DNA from: an uncultured Prevotellaceae bacterium
GTDB lineage: Bacteria > Bacteroidota > Bacteroidia > Bacteroidales > Bacteroidaceae
DNA length: 64,000 bases
NCBI GenBank assembly: GCA_900543815.1
Contig: UQST01000010.1
Location: forward strand, 8,292 to 72,291
Direction of reading: 5' to 3'
In this document: in pieces, positions 9,510 through 17,626 of the stretch
How the letters are laid out: every line of letters begins with the position of its first letter
Position numbering within the stretch: position 1 is the stretch's first letter
Translations under genes and position numbers: made by a program
The notes under the pieces: generated by a model
Databases searched by the model: none
Told to the model about the DNA's origin: nothing
The model's input: the letters and a program-made list of their open reading frames with translations, nothing else

Positions 9510-9563
9510 ATCTTGAACTTGTTATCTGATTTCGTTTTTGTTTTCTCCTGCCTGCCGGGGTGC

Positions 9564-10103
9564 TCAGGGCAGCGTGGCCTTGTAGAAGAGCAACAGCAGG
9601 CGGCGCACCGGACGCAACCGGCGCCACAGCCAGATGCGCCTGCACAGTCCCGGGTCATCGGCCATGATGGTACGGCCGGGGCGCATGTATTCGGTGACCA
9701 CGCCGCACACATCATCCAGGCGGCACTTCTCCACGCCTCGCAGATTGCCGTCACCCTGCAGGGTGAGCAGGTTTCCGTCGCGGTGTACTATGCGGTGCAG
9801 GACGTAATGTCCGGGAGCTATCCGGGCCAGCACAGCATCGCCCACCTGCACCTGCTGCGGGTAGGCCAACTTCACTCTGTCGCGCTCGTGCTCCAGGAAG
9901 GGGCGCATGCTGAATCCCTTGACCCATATGGTGGCGGTGTGTCCCTGCTCCAGCGCCTCGGCCACAAGGGGCAGCAGGTGTTCGTTGGGCAGACTGATCC
10001 GCCCCGTGGTATCCACCGCGCCGTTGCGCCTGACGCTCTGCCGCCGCACGGGAGTGAGCATCCATCGCAGAATGCGCTTCACCAGGTTCTTCATCCCACT
10101 CAT
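9564..10103 (-). CDS. S24/S26 signal-peptidase-like protein with Ser/His (ER-type) motifs
   Basis: A 179-residue protein with the S26 serine motif in VKGFSMRPFLEHERD, the box-C/D-like segment GDAVLARI, and VLHRIVHRDG followed by LTLQGDGN. The position held by Lys in bacterial signal peptidase I is His here (LHRIV). That pattern, with GDGN, is known from ER/archaeal/SipW-type signal peptidases. There is no clear N-terminal membrane anchor. The start ATG overlaps the kinase stop by 4 bp (ATGA). It probably cleaves or binds a peptide substrate of the PqqD/kinase cluster, but that is inference. Confidence 0.85.
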   Translation of the reverse strand: MSGMKNLVKRILRWMLTPVRRQSVRRNGAVDTTGRISLPNEHLLPLVAEALEQGHTATIWVKGFSMRPFLEHERDRVKLAYPQQVQVGDAVLARIAPGHYVLHRIVHRDGNLLTLQGDGNLRGVEKCRLDDVCGVVTEYMRPGRTIMADDPGLCRRIWLWRRLRPVRRLLLLFYKATLP

Positions 10104-10987
10104 TTCGTCACCGTATCATGGCAGAGCAGGGCCGCCTCGGCATTGGGCAGGCAACCCAGTTCGTAAACGGCACGCAGGCCTATGAGCCGCGTCACGGTGT
10201 CATATACACCGCCATACACACGCTTGTCCCACTTCATGCTGCTCATGGCGGGAAGCAGTGCCACCAGCGCCTCCACGGGGCTCAGCCGCCTGATGCTGTT
10301 GGCCGGGCGCTGCTGTATGCGCACCACCGCACCCAAGGGCGCCGATATGTTGCGGTAACAGGGAGTCTTTCCGCTCCAGGGCGAACCATACACCACGGGC
10401 TCCCCATCCACTATGCGCAGCACAGGGTTATCGTCGTTCATCAGGTCGCATCCCGGTATGTGGTCGTACCACAAGCGGGTGTGGGTGCTCTTGCCAGTGC
10501 CGCTGGGGGCAGTCATCATATAGGCGCGGCCGTCGCAGCGAATGACTGACGCATGCACCAGCAGGGTATCATAGGGGGCTGTGGAGAAGGCATAGGCCAT
10601 CATCACGGCATTGTTGAGCCCATAGGCTTGCCGGCTATGGGTGTCGGCACACAGGTGTACACGGCAATTGCGGAAGTCGTGCGATGCCTGCATCAGGCAG
10701 CACAGGGTGCCGGCCTCATCGCGCAGATGGAACTGGTAACCGCCGTCGGGCATGAGGAACACGCCGTGGACACAGCCTCCGCAATCGAACTGCCCCACCT
10801 CGCGCTCCGGCTTGTCCATCGCCCGTGAGGGATCTACATCGACATGCACAAGGGGTTCCGCGCCATCGTCCTCCACGCCGAAGCGCTCATACGAGGGGAG
10901 CAGACTGCGCACATCAGTACCGTCAGCGGCACTGACCATCAGCAGATGGCCACCCACCTGATAACGTGCCACAGTACGGGCAGCCAT
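10100..10987 (-). CDS. HPr-kinase-like serine kinase domain protein
   Basis: A 295-residue protein whose C-terminal half has the HPr kinase/PEP-carboxykinase-like nucleotide site: LLVHASVIRCDGRAYMMTAPSGTGKST (P-loop APSGTGKST), then a DD pair in LMNDDNP and a basic SPWSGKTP segment. The N-terminal half is not the usual HprK domain. Such kinases accompany PqqD-like proteins in lasso-peptide and related clusters, where they phosphorylate a peptide. It overlaps its neighbours on both sides (1 bp with the exported protein gene, 4 bp with the S26 gene), so the three are one translational unit. Regulation of sugar uptake is unlikely. Confidence 0.85.
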   Translation of the reverse strand: MAARTVARYQVGGHLLMVSAADGTDVRSLLPSYERFGVEDDGAEPLVHVDVDPSRAMDKPEREVGQFDCGGCVHGVFLMPDGGYQFHLRDEAGTLCCLMQASHDFRNCRVHLCADTHSRQAYGLNNAVMMAYAFSTAPYDTLLVHASVIRCDGRAYMMTAPSGTGKSTHTRLWYDHIPGCDLMNDDNPVLRIVDGEPVVYGSPWSGKTPCYRNISAPLGAVVRIQQRPANSIRRLSPVEALVALLPAMSSMKWDKRVYGGVYDTVTRLIGLRAVYELGCLPNAEAALLCHDTVTK

Positions 10988-11541
10988 CAGCGCTTGCCTC
11001 CTTTCGCAGCTTTCTTGCCCTTCTTGGCCGTGGCGGCAGGCTTGTCCTTGGCCGTGGCGGCAGGAGCGGGAGCGGCAGCCTCTGTGGTGGCGGCTTCCTC
11101 CTCGTCTATCATAGTCACGCTGGTGTCGATATACTGCTCGCCTATGAAGCGGAAGTCGGCAGCAGCGATGGTATGGAGACGCACACTGGGGTCATTCTCC
11201 TGACGCTTGCGCATCTTGGCCACACGCTTCTGCAGGCGGGCCTGCTTCTTATCGAAGAGCACCATGCAGGTGTAATGCTTGCCTCCGAATTGCTTCTTCA
11301 CGAAGTAGTTCAACTGGTCGGAGTAGAGGTTGCGGTCCATCAGAAACCCATTCCTGCTCTCCACATAGGCCGTGTCAATGCACTGTATCTCGGTCACATA
11401 AGCCGCCGAGTCGGCAAAGTTGACAGCATATCCGCAGATATACACGGGGCGCTGCTCCACCTTGGCATGCAGCAGCGAGGCATGGGTTGCCAGCATCAGC
11501 AGCATGGCGAGCAGGGCTGTCACCCTGAATCTGTTCTTCAT
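10987..11541 (-). CDS. Exported Lys/Ala-tailed protein, family unknown
   Basis: A 184-residue protein beginning with a signal peptide (MKNRFRVTALLAMLLMLATHASLLHA). An earlier in-frame ATG at 11565 would add eight residues. The middle is a compact domain with YICGYAVNFADSAAYVTEI and HYTCMVLFDKK. The last 40 residues are low complexity, rich in Ala, Pro and Lys (AATAKKGKKAAKGGKR). The stop overlaps the kinase start by 1 bp, and the gene opens the operon. I do not recognise the family. It could be a client of the downstream kinase and peptidase, but nothing in the sequence proves it. Confidence 0.75.
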   Translation of the reverse strand: MKNRFRVTALLAMLLMLATHASLLHAKVEQRPVYICGYAVNFADSAAYVTEIQCIDTAYVESRNGFLMDRNLYSDQLNYFVKKQFGGKHYTCMVLFDKKQARLQKRVAKMRKRQENDPSVRLHTIAAADFRFIGEQYIDTSVTMIDEEEAATTEAAAPAPAATAKDKPAATAKKGKKAAKGGKR

Positions 11542-11597
11542 CTTGCTTGTATTGAATATTCTCATTTACTCTCTGAATGCTTGTCTCTTGTGACGAG

Positions 11598-11605
11598 CAA
11601 ATTTA
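11598..11605 (-). promoter_or_regulatory. Promoter -7 box of the 11541-to-2899 operon
   Basis: Minus strand TAAATTTG, a TAnnTTTG match, about 57 bp before the ATG at 11541. No other clear box was seen between the closely spaced genes downstream, so this may drive the entire string. Confidence 0.6.
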
Positions 11606-11772
11606 CGACCTTTACACGAAACCCGCAAGCATTGGGAGTATCTATTCCATGCAATCCTCCCCTGTCGCCGTCAAAAGGAACGGGCGGGCGCCCTCTGCAA
11701 GGGCGCGCAAAAGGCTCTGCCGTCACCATCTCACCACTCCTCGCTGCAAGGGTATATTTTGGGGCAGATGAT

Positions 11773-11838
11773 ACAGCGCGGTGCATCGGCCATCGCAGCG
11801 CGCTGCATCGGCACATGCAGCGCCGTGCATCCGTCACA
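11773..11838. repeat. 22-bp palindrome array B (3 units)
   Basis: Units at 11773, 11795 and 11817 with cores ACAGCGCGGTGC, GCAGCGCGCTGC (a perfect palindrome) and GCAGCGCCGTGC. Linkers are ATCGGCCATC, ATCGGCACAT and ATCCGTCACA. It lies between the exported-protein gene and htrA, both on the minus strand. The rest of the gap (11542-12096) holds the operon promoter at 11598-11605, the hairpin at 11974-12011 and otherwise nothing recognised. Confidence 0.83.
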
Positions 11839-11973
11839 GGTATTTCCTGGCATATACCACAGACCCGCCTGCACGGAGTGAGCCAGCGGCCTCCACGAGC
11901 ACACCCGTCCCGCTCTCGGTCCTCCGCCAGACTGCCATGGAACCTTCCGTGATGCCCGTCAGGACAAGACGAA

Positions 11974-12011
11974 GCCAGCCGCACCACCCCGATGAGAGGT
12001 GTGCGGCTGGC
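11974..12011 (-). terminator. Hairpin downstream of htrA
   Basis: Perfect 11-bp inverted repeat GCCAGCCGCAC (11974-11984) / GTGCGGCTGGC (12001-12011), followed on the minus strand by TTCGTCTTGTCC, a weak T tract. It lies 86 bp past the htrA stop. Confidence 0.55.
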
Positions 12012-12096
12012 CCTGCAATTATTCCCCTTAGGCGGGGGACTGTTTTACATCAATTCTGTCATTTCCCTTCGAAGGACGGACCGCTGCGCTACGGCA

Positions 12097-13584
12097 TCAG
12101 TCGTTGAGGTCCACCACCAGGCTCACCTTGCGGCCGCTCGGTGTCATGGCCTTTATCCACAGGGTGCGGTCAGTGCTGCGGCTGGCCTCCTCCACGGCAG
12201 TCTCCCAGTCATCCACAGTGGATACCTTCTTGTCGTTGACCTGCAGGATGATGGTGCCCTTGCTGGCTCCGGCGGCCTTCATCTTGCCTCCCTGGCGCAC
12301 GGCACTCACCTCCAGACCGTAATCGATGCGCAAAGCCTTCTTCACGTCATCGGCTGCGGGCTTCAGAGAAACGCCCAGCTGGTCCATATCCACCTCTTCC
12401 ATCACCTTGGTGGTACCCTGACTGTTGCGCAGGGTCACGGTGGCGGTGCGGGTCTTCTTGTCGCGTGTGTAGTTGACAGCAACCTTGTCGCCGGGGCTGT
12501 GCTGCGTGATGGCCTCCTGCAGTTCGCTCATCTTGGTCACCTTCTTACCGTCGAACTTCGTGATCACGTCGCCCTTCTTCAGACCGGCTTCCTGCGCTGC
12601 GCTGGCATCGCTTACCTCGTTGACATACACGCCTTCCACTTCGCCCAGGTCCACATCATTGCCTTTGGCCTTCTCGCTATCGATATAGTTGGTCACGTCT
12701 GTGCCTGTGACTCCCAGCACGGCACGCTGTACGGTGCCATAGACTTTGAGGTCGGCGACCACCTTGTTCATAATGGTAGTGGGAATGGCAAAGCCATAAC
12801 CGCTGTAGCTACCGGTCTGACTGTAGAGCATCGCATTGATGCCCACCAGCTCGCCACGCTCATTGACCAGAGCGCCACCGCTGTTGCCGCTGTTGATGGC
12901 TGCATCGGTCTGTATGAAGCTCTCTATTCCGTTGGCCCCCAGAGTGCGCGCCTTGGCACTCACGATGCCAGCGGTGACGGTACTCGTAAGGTTGAAGGGG
13001 TTGCCCACAGCCAGTACCCACTGTCCCAGTTTGAGGTCATCGCTGTTACCCACGGGGATGGCAGGCAGATCCTTGGCTTCTATCTTGATAAGAGCAAGGT
13101 CGGTGGTGGCGTCACATCCTATGATGCGTCCCTTGAACTCGCGGTTATCGTTGAGCTTCACTTCTATCTCATCGGCATCACCCACCACGTGGTTGTTGGT
13201 CACGATGTAGCCATCGGCGCTGATGATAACGCCGCTGCCGGCTGCATGACGGTCGGGAGCCTTGTACTCGCGCTGCTGTGGCTGACGGCCTCCAAAGCCG
13301 AAGAAGTCACCGAAGAAGTCGCTGAAGGGGTCCTGCACCTGCACTCGCTGGGTCTTGCCAGCCTGGGTGACCTTGATATACACTACCGAATTGACGGCCG
13401 ACTCAGCGGCAGAGGTCAGATCGACCAGTCCGCCAGGAACGGCCACAGAAGCCGCAGGCGATGCCTGTGAAGCCTGCACAGGCTGGGGGGCAGGCTCAGT
13501 GCGCTTGATGACGGCACTGGTTACAGCACTACTTCCAAACACAAGTGCGGCCACTCCGAGCCAGTTCTTAGTTGTCTGTTTCAT
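12097..13584 (-). CDS. htrA: Do-family periplasmic serine protease
   Basis: Periplasmic chaperone-protease that degrades misfolded envelope proteins. The 495-residue protein has an N-terminal signal/anchor, the trypsin-like domain with catalytic H132 (NNHVVG), D162 (TDLALIK) and S235 (GNSGGA), and two C-terminal PDZ domains (about residues 280-380 and 400-490). A Phe/Gly-rich linker DPFSDFFGDFFGFGG near residue 90 matches the LA-loop region of DegP relatives. Length is normal for the family. It has its own promoter and a downstream hairpin, so it is probably monocistronic. Confidence 0.96.
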   Translation of the reverse strand: MKQTTKNWLGVAALVFGSSAVTSAVIKRTEPAPQPVQASQASPAASVAVPGGLVDLTSAAESAVNSVVYIKVTQAGKTQRVQVQDPFSDFFGDFFGFGGRQPQQREYKAPDRHAAGSGVIISADGYIVTNNHVVGDADEIEVKLNDNREFKGRIIGCDATTDLALIKIEAKDLPAIPVGNSDDLKLGQWVLAVGNPFNLTSTVTAGIVSAKARTLGANGIESFIQTDAAINSGNSGGALVNERGELVGINAMLYSQTGSYSGYGFAIPTTIMNKVVADLKVYGTVQRAVLGVTGTDVTNYIDSEKAKGNDVDLGEVEGVYVNEVSDASAAQEAGLKKGDVITKFDGKKVTKMSELQEAITQHSPGDKVAVNYTRDKKTRTATVTLRNSQGTTKVMEEVDMDQLGVSLKPAADDVKKALRIDYGLEVSAVRQGGKMKAAGASKGTIILQVNDKKVSTVDDWETAVEEASRSTDRTLWIKAMTPSGRKVSLVVDLND

Positions 13585-13640
13585 AACTCTATCTTCCTTT
13601 TATGTTAATTCCTAAAGACTGTCCAACGCGGACTGCGTTG

Positions 13641-13648
13641 CAAATATA
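13641..13648 (-). promoter_or_regulatory. htrA: Promoter -7 box of htrA
   Basis: Minus strand TATATTTG, a TAnnTTTG match, about 57 bp before the htrA start. Confidence 0.6.
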
Positions 13649-13853
13649 TGCTGTTTTGCACTGACTTCAACACGCTTGCACCCTATTTTTGAAATTATTT
13701 AACAGAGCGCAGAGCGTCATTAACCATTGTTAAACACTCGCTGCCCCTGCTTTTACATTCCTTCACCAGAATTGGGGCAAAAAGTCGGCAGATGCGGGAC
13801 AAGAGACTCATCGGGTACGAGCACCACCATAACCCACAGAAAGAAACGCTCCA

Positions 13854-14029
13854 GAACCACCACAGGAACAGCCTTGAAACGCCACAGAAACAGTTCTGAA
13901 ACACCGCAGGAACAGCTCTGAAACACCGCAGGAACAGCTCTGAAACACCGCAGGAACAGCTCTGAACCACCACAGAAACAGCTCTGAAACGCAGCAGGAA
14001 CAGCTCTGAAACGCAGCAGAAACCAGCAT
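13854..14029. repeat. 22-nt tandem repeat (8 units) upstream of rnpB
   Basis: Eight direct repeats of exactly 22 nt start at 13854, 13876, 13898, 13920, 13942, 13964, 13986 and 14008. The typical unit is GAAACACCGC followed by AGGAACAGCTCT; units at 13920 and 13942 are identical, and outer ones differ at a few bases. A degenerate unit may precede it at 13832. It is unrelated in sequence to the palindrome arrays but has the same period. Because 22 is not a multiple of three and no frame is conserved, it is not coding. The gap 13585-14218 otherwise holds the htrA and rnpB promoters. Confidence 0.88.
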
Positions 14030-14134
14030 CAGAGGCGCTTCGGGAACGCGCTTTTCGGGCCCGCGAGGAGCGGCGCATGAGAGGGAAGAAACAACTTTTC
14101 ACTGTAAGCCAAGGGAATGAATGGTTTTTCTTTG

Positions 14135-14142
14135 TACCTTTG
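14135..14142 (+). promoter_or_regulatory. rnpB: Promoter -7 box upstream of rnpB
   Basis: TACCTTTG, a TAnnTTTG match. It lies about 77 bp before the 5' side of the P1 helix, so the primary transcript would carry a leader of about 70 nt that needs trimming, unless a closer promoter exists. Confidence 0.55.
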
Positions 14143-14218
14143 CACTGGATAGTGGACAGTCTGGTCCTCCCGCAGGAGCCGCATGCACAGCACTGGCCAC
14201 ATCCCTCAGACAACAAAG

Positions 14219-14602
14219 AAGGACAGCAGGCCGGTCTGCCGCTGGCCCCTGGGCGCAAGCCCGGAGGGCGAGAGGAAAGTCCGGGCAGCACAGGGCATCC
14301 CGCTTCCTAACAGAAAGAGGTCCGCGAGGGTCTGTCGATGTAGAAGAAAAGAACCGCCCCGCTTCGCGTGGGGTAAGGGTGAGAAGGTGGAGTAAGAGCC
14401 CACCAGGCCAGTGGTGACACTGGTGCTGTACATCCCGGGAGCTGAAAGTTCATGTAAACCGGCGACGCTATGAGAGGGCGGCCCGCCCGAGCCGGAGGGT
14501 AGAACGATAGAGGCTGATGGTGACATCGGCACTGGATAAATGGCAGACACCCCCGCACTGCGGGGCATACAGAACCCGGCTTACAGGCCGGCTGTCCTTT
14601 TC
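14219..14602 (+). ncRNA. rnpB: RNase P RNA (class A)
   Basis: Catalytic RNA that matures the 5' ends of tRNAs. The conserved P4-side segment GAGGAAAGTCCGGGC is at 14272-14286. The central part reads GGTGGAGTAAGAGCCCACCA, and the 3' conserved segment ACAGAACCCGGCTTACAG is at 14569-14586. Helix P1 pairs AGGACAGC (14220-14227) with GCTGTCCT (14591-14598), which sets the ends, and a short T run follows. About 380 nt is normal for bacterial type A. The exact 5' end is inferred from P1. Confidence 0.95.
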
Positions 14603-14683
14603 TGCAAGACAACACACAGCACGCCTCAAGGCTGCACACATTATATATATAAAGAGAAGCAAACACACCCCCAAGCAATACCC

Positions 14684-15958
14684 ATGCCTAACCTGGACTA
14701 TATCTGGAGCGTCAACGAGCAGAAGCTCACCCCTATGAAGCGGTGGAGGCTGCGTGCCACCAAGAGGCTGGTGATAGTGGTGGAGAGCATCACGAAGAAC
14801 AACCTGATGAGCTACGCATCGGCACTCACCTACAGCAGCATACTGGCGGCCGTGCCTGTGCTGGCCATTGTGTTTGCCGTGGCACGAGGCTTCGGGTTCG
14901 GTTCGCTCATCGAAGACAAGCTGAGGGAATCGCTTCAGGTGGGTCCGCAGATAACGGACACCGTGCTGCAGTTCGTCGATTCGTACCTCGAGCATACGCA
15001 CAGCGGCGTGTTCATCGGCGCGGGCATCATCTTCCTGCTATACACTCTGCTCTCCCTGACAAGTAATGTGGAGACAGCCTTCAATACAATCTGGTTTATC
15101 AACACACCGCGCAATATCTACCGCCGCATCACCGACTATATCAGCGTGTTCCTGCTTCTGCCCTTCGTAGTAGTGGTGGTGAGCAGCCTCAACATCTACC
15201 TGCTCACCGTGCGCGAGCTCTTTCCCGATTACGTTCTACTGAGCGACACCGCCGAGCGCTTCGTCAAGGTGTCGCCCGTGCTGCTGGTCTGCACCGCCTT
15301 CGTACTGCTCTACAAGCTCATGCCCAACACCCATGTAAAGTTGCGCCACACCTTCTGGCCGGGCATCGTGTGCGGCATATGCTTCATGGCCGTGCAGTAC
15401 TTCTACTTCCACTACCAGATTAAACTGAGCAACTACAACGCCATCTACGGCTCGTTTGCCGCACTGCCTCTGTTCATGCTCTGGCTCAACATCTCATGGT
15501 GCATCTGCCTGGTGGGCGGACAGCTGAGCTATGCCAACCAGTGTCTGGACAACTATGCCTTCCAGCGCTACAGCGACGACCTGAGCCGCCGATACCGCGA
15601 CACCATCTGCCTGCTGCTCATGTCACGCATCGCCAAGCGGTTTGCCTCGGGCGGCACACCCTACAGCGACCGCACGCTCGCCGAGGACACCCGGCTGCCG
15701 CAGACCGTTGTGTTCAACCTGCTGCAAGAGTTGGTCAAGATGCAGCTACTGGCCGAGACACGCAGCGAGAGTAGTTCCACCACCCACTACCTGCCCGCCA
15801 TCGACATCCGTCACCTGACTGTGAGGATGGTGACACGCCGCATCGAGAGCTACGGAGTGGAGAACCCGCAGCACACCTGGCGCGCCAAACCCAGTGAATG
15901 GGAGGAGCTGCGCCGCCTGAGAAACACCAACGAGGATGCCCTGCTGACCGATGTGTAG
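14684..15958 (+). CDS. YihY/virulence factor BrkB family membrane protein
   Basis: A 424-residue inner-membrane protein of the YihY/BrkB family (once called RNase BN, an assignment since withdrawn). About six membrane segments are visible, with the family signatures SYASALTYSSILAAVPVLAI and the late YNAIYGSFAALPLFMLWLNISW segment (core IYGSFAALPLF). A soluble C-terminal region of about 120 residues (from CLDNYAFQRYSDD) looks like a winged-helix tail. ATG 14684 is chosen because the longer frame from 14540 runs through RNase P RNA. The leader has the AT-rich motif ATTATATATATAAA at about 14640-14653. Confidence 0.9.
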   Translation: MPNLDYIWSVNEQKLTPMKRWRLRATKRLVIVVESITKNNLMSYASALTYSSILAAVPVLAIVFAVARGFGFGSLIEDKLRESLQVGPQITDTVLQFVDSYLEHTHSGVFIGAGIIFLLYTLLSLTSNVETAFNTIWFINTPRNIYRRITDYISVFLLLPFVVVVVSSLNIYLLTVRELFPDYVLLSDTAERFVKVSPVLLVCTAFVLLYKLMPNTHVKLRHTFWPGIVCGICFMAVQYFYFHYQIKLSNYNAIYGSFAALPLFMLWLNISWCICLVGGQLSYANQCLDNYAFQRYSDDLSRRYRDTICLLLMSRIAKRFASGGTPYSDRTLAEDTRLPQTVVFNLLQELVKMQLLAETRSESSSTTHYLPAIDIRHLTVRMVTRRIESYGVENPQHTWRAKPSEWEELRRLRNTNEDALLTDV

Positions 15959-16074
15959 CATGGTGCACACACCCTTGCCCTACCCCGACAACCGCCTTAC
16001 ACTGCCGCCGGGCGCTGCATGAGCCCCCGTGCGACGCCCTTGGCCCTCCGCCCCACACTTTTCGCCCGGAAAAG

Positions 16075-16162
16075 GCAATGCGGTGCAATGGCCGATGCAG
16101 CGCGCTCCGTGGGCACATGCAGCGCACTGCGATGGCCTATGCAGCGCACTGCGCCATTTGTC
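16075..16162. repeat. 22-bp palindrome array C (4 units), convergent gap
   Basis: Units at 16075, 16097, 16119 and 16141. Cores are GCAATGCGGTGC, GCAGCGCGCTCC and GCAGCGCACTGC (twice). Linkers are AATGGCCGAT, GTGGGCACAT, GATGGCCTAT and GCCATTTGTC. On the left, GCCCGGAAAAGG and CCGCCCCACACT (16048-16059) resemble flanks of arrays A, E and F. On the right the last linker GCCATTTGTC is the reverse complement of the left edge of array F. The gap 15959-16287 also holds a terminator hairpin. Confidence 0.85.
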
Positions 16163-16221
16163 CCGACAGTCCTCCCCAAGTGCCGCACCGCGATTCCCTC
16201 TTCACCCCTTGCCCCAGAAAC

Positions 16222-16262
16222 GGAAAGTGCTGCGCGATGACAACCACCACGCAGCACTTTCC
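16222..16262. terminator. Terminator hairpin between convergent yihY-like and araC-like genes
   Basis: Perfect 13-bp inverted repeat GGAAAGTGCTGCG (16222-16234) / CGCAGCACTTTCC (16250-16262) with a 15-nt loop, 26 bp past the stop of the minus-strand regulator. No long T tract follows on either strand, so strength is uncertain. Confidence 0.6.
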
Positions 16263-16287
16263 GCTCCCCAAGGAAGAAGGCCGGGCT

Positions 16288-17420
16288 CTATCCGGCCAGG
16301 CTCTCCCTGTACATCCTGGGAGTCATGCCCGTCTTGGCACGGAACACCTTGTAGAGGTGGGCATGGGACGAGAAGCCGCACTCCGAGGAGATGGCCTCGT
16401 TGCTGTAATGGGGATTCTCGATGAGCATACGGCGTGCCTCCTGGAAACGGATTTCGCTGAGCCACACGCGGAAACTGCTTCCCACACACTGTTCAAAGTA
16501 GGCCGAGAGCTCCTGACGGTCGATGCCCAGGCGGCACGAGAGGGCAAGCATATTGATGCCAGGGTCGCGGAAACCGCGATTGCCGCACCATGCCGACAGG
16601 GTCTGCCCTATCTCCTCCGCACGGCTGTCCTCCAGCTTGATACGCGAAGCAGCATCCTGCCGGCCATCCTCGGTGCCGCATGCCCCAGAGCTGGCCGCAG
16701 CAGCATCCTCACCGCCGTCATCGATGACACCGTCGAGGGGAGTTATATTATAGCCCAGCCCCACAAAACTCATCACGAAGATCAGTAGGGAAAGAAGCAT
16801 GAAAGGCCCCGCAACAAAAAGCAGCGGGCGTGAGATGATGGCCACAACGAGTACCAGCATCGTGGCACTGAGGAACAGGAGGCTGGTGAGCGTGTAGCGG
16901 TCATAGGGCAAGAGGTCTGCAGCCGTCTGGCCTTCGATGATGCGTCGCCGGCGGAGCGCCTCGCGTATGTTGGCGATGACGTAGAAAAGCATCAGCCCAA
17001 AGAACAGGGCCAGCATGACATATACAATGCCCCCACACGCAGGCTGCCTGCACGCAGGTAACCAACGGCAAAGACCGCATGGATGAGCAGATATCCCAGC
17101 ACACCCACAGCGAAATAGTTGCGGCGCGCCACCGCGCTGCACTCCAGGTTGATGATGCCCATGCTCACCAGTATAGCGGCAGGGGAATAGAAAAGGATAT
17201 TGACCACTGCGCCCACGTCATCGCCTGAGGCGCGGAAGCCACGGCTCATCTGCAGCACATAGTGCAGCGTGAGAAGTACCATGGCAGAGCATATCAGCCA
17301 TCGGGAGCGCTCGTAGCGAGCTATCTTCCAGCGCATCTGAAAGCGCGAATATATCAGTATCACCGCCAGCATGCCCATGGTGAGGCAACTGGCGAACTGC
17401 AACAACAACAGGTGGTCCAT
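16288..17420 (-). pseudogene. Membrane-anchored AraC-family regulator split by a 1-nt frameshift
   Basis: The 5' part (ATG 17420) encodes four to five membrane segments and then ends early in another frame. The 3' part, in the next frame, continues with further membrane segments (IVYVMLALFFGLMLFYVI onward) and a C-terminal AraC helix-turn-helix pair with EARRMLIENPHYSNEAISSECGFSS (core EAISSECGFSSHAHLYKVFR). The frames join if one G is added to the five-G run (C at 17030-17034 on the plus strand), giving about 377 residues with seven membrane segments and a cytoplasmic DNA-binding domain. This architecture is known for Bacteroidota AraC regulators. It may be a real lesion, a phase-variable tract, or a sequencing error. 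Confidence 0.82.
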
Positions 17421-17578
17421 TATAAAAGCTTGTTTTGCACGCGCCGTGCCGGAAACAGAGGCGATACTCTGCCCTCACACGCGCATTTCTTTCCTTAGCA
17501 GATGCAAATGTGCGACATTTCTGCCAAAAGAAGGCTTCTTTGGGCCGTTTAATTTACTCTTTCGTCGCAAAAAAGCAG

Positions 17579-17586
17579 TAACTTTG
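17579..17586 (+). promoter_or_regulatory. Promoter -7 box of the Nudix gene
   Basis: TAACTTTG, a TAnnTTTG match, 40 bp before the ATG at 17627. It may also serve the two glycoside hydrolase genes downstream. Confidence 0.65.
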
Positions 17587-17626
17587 CAGAGAAACAAGGG
17601 CTGCATACGGCCCGAAAAGCTTCTAT

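Noticed and set aside
13695..14291. 198-codon minus-strand ORF over the 22-nt tandem repeat and rnpB
   Set aside because: It crosses RNase P RNA and its Cys/Ser/Phe-rich part is just the translated repeat, whose period is not a multiple of three.
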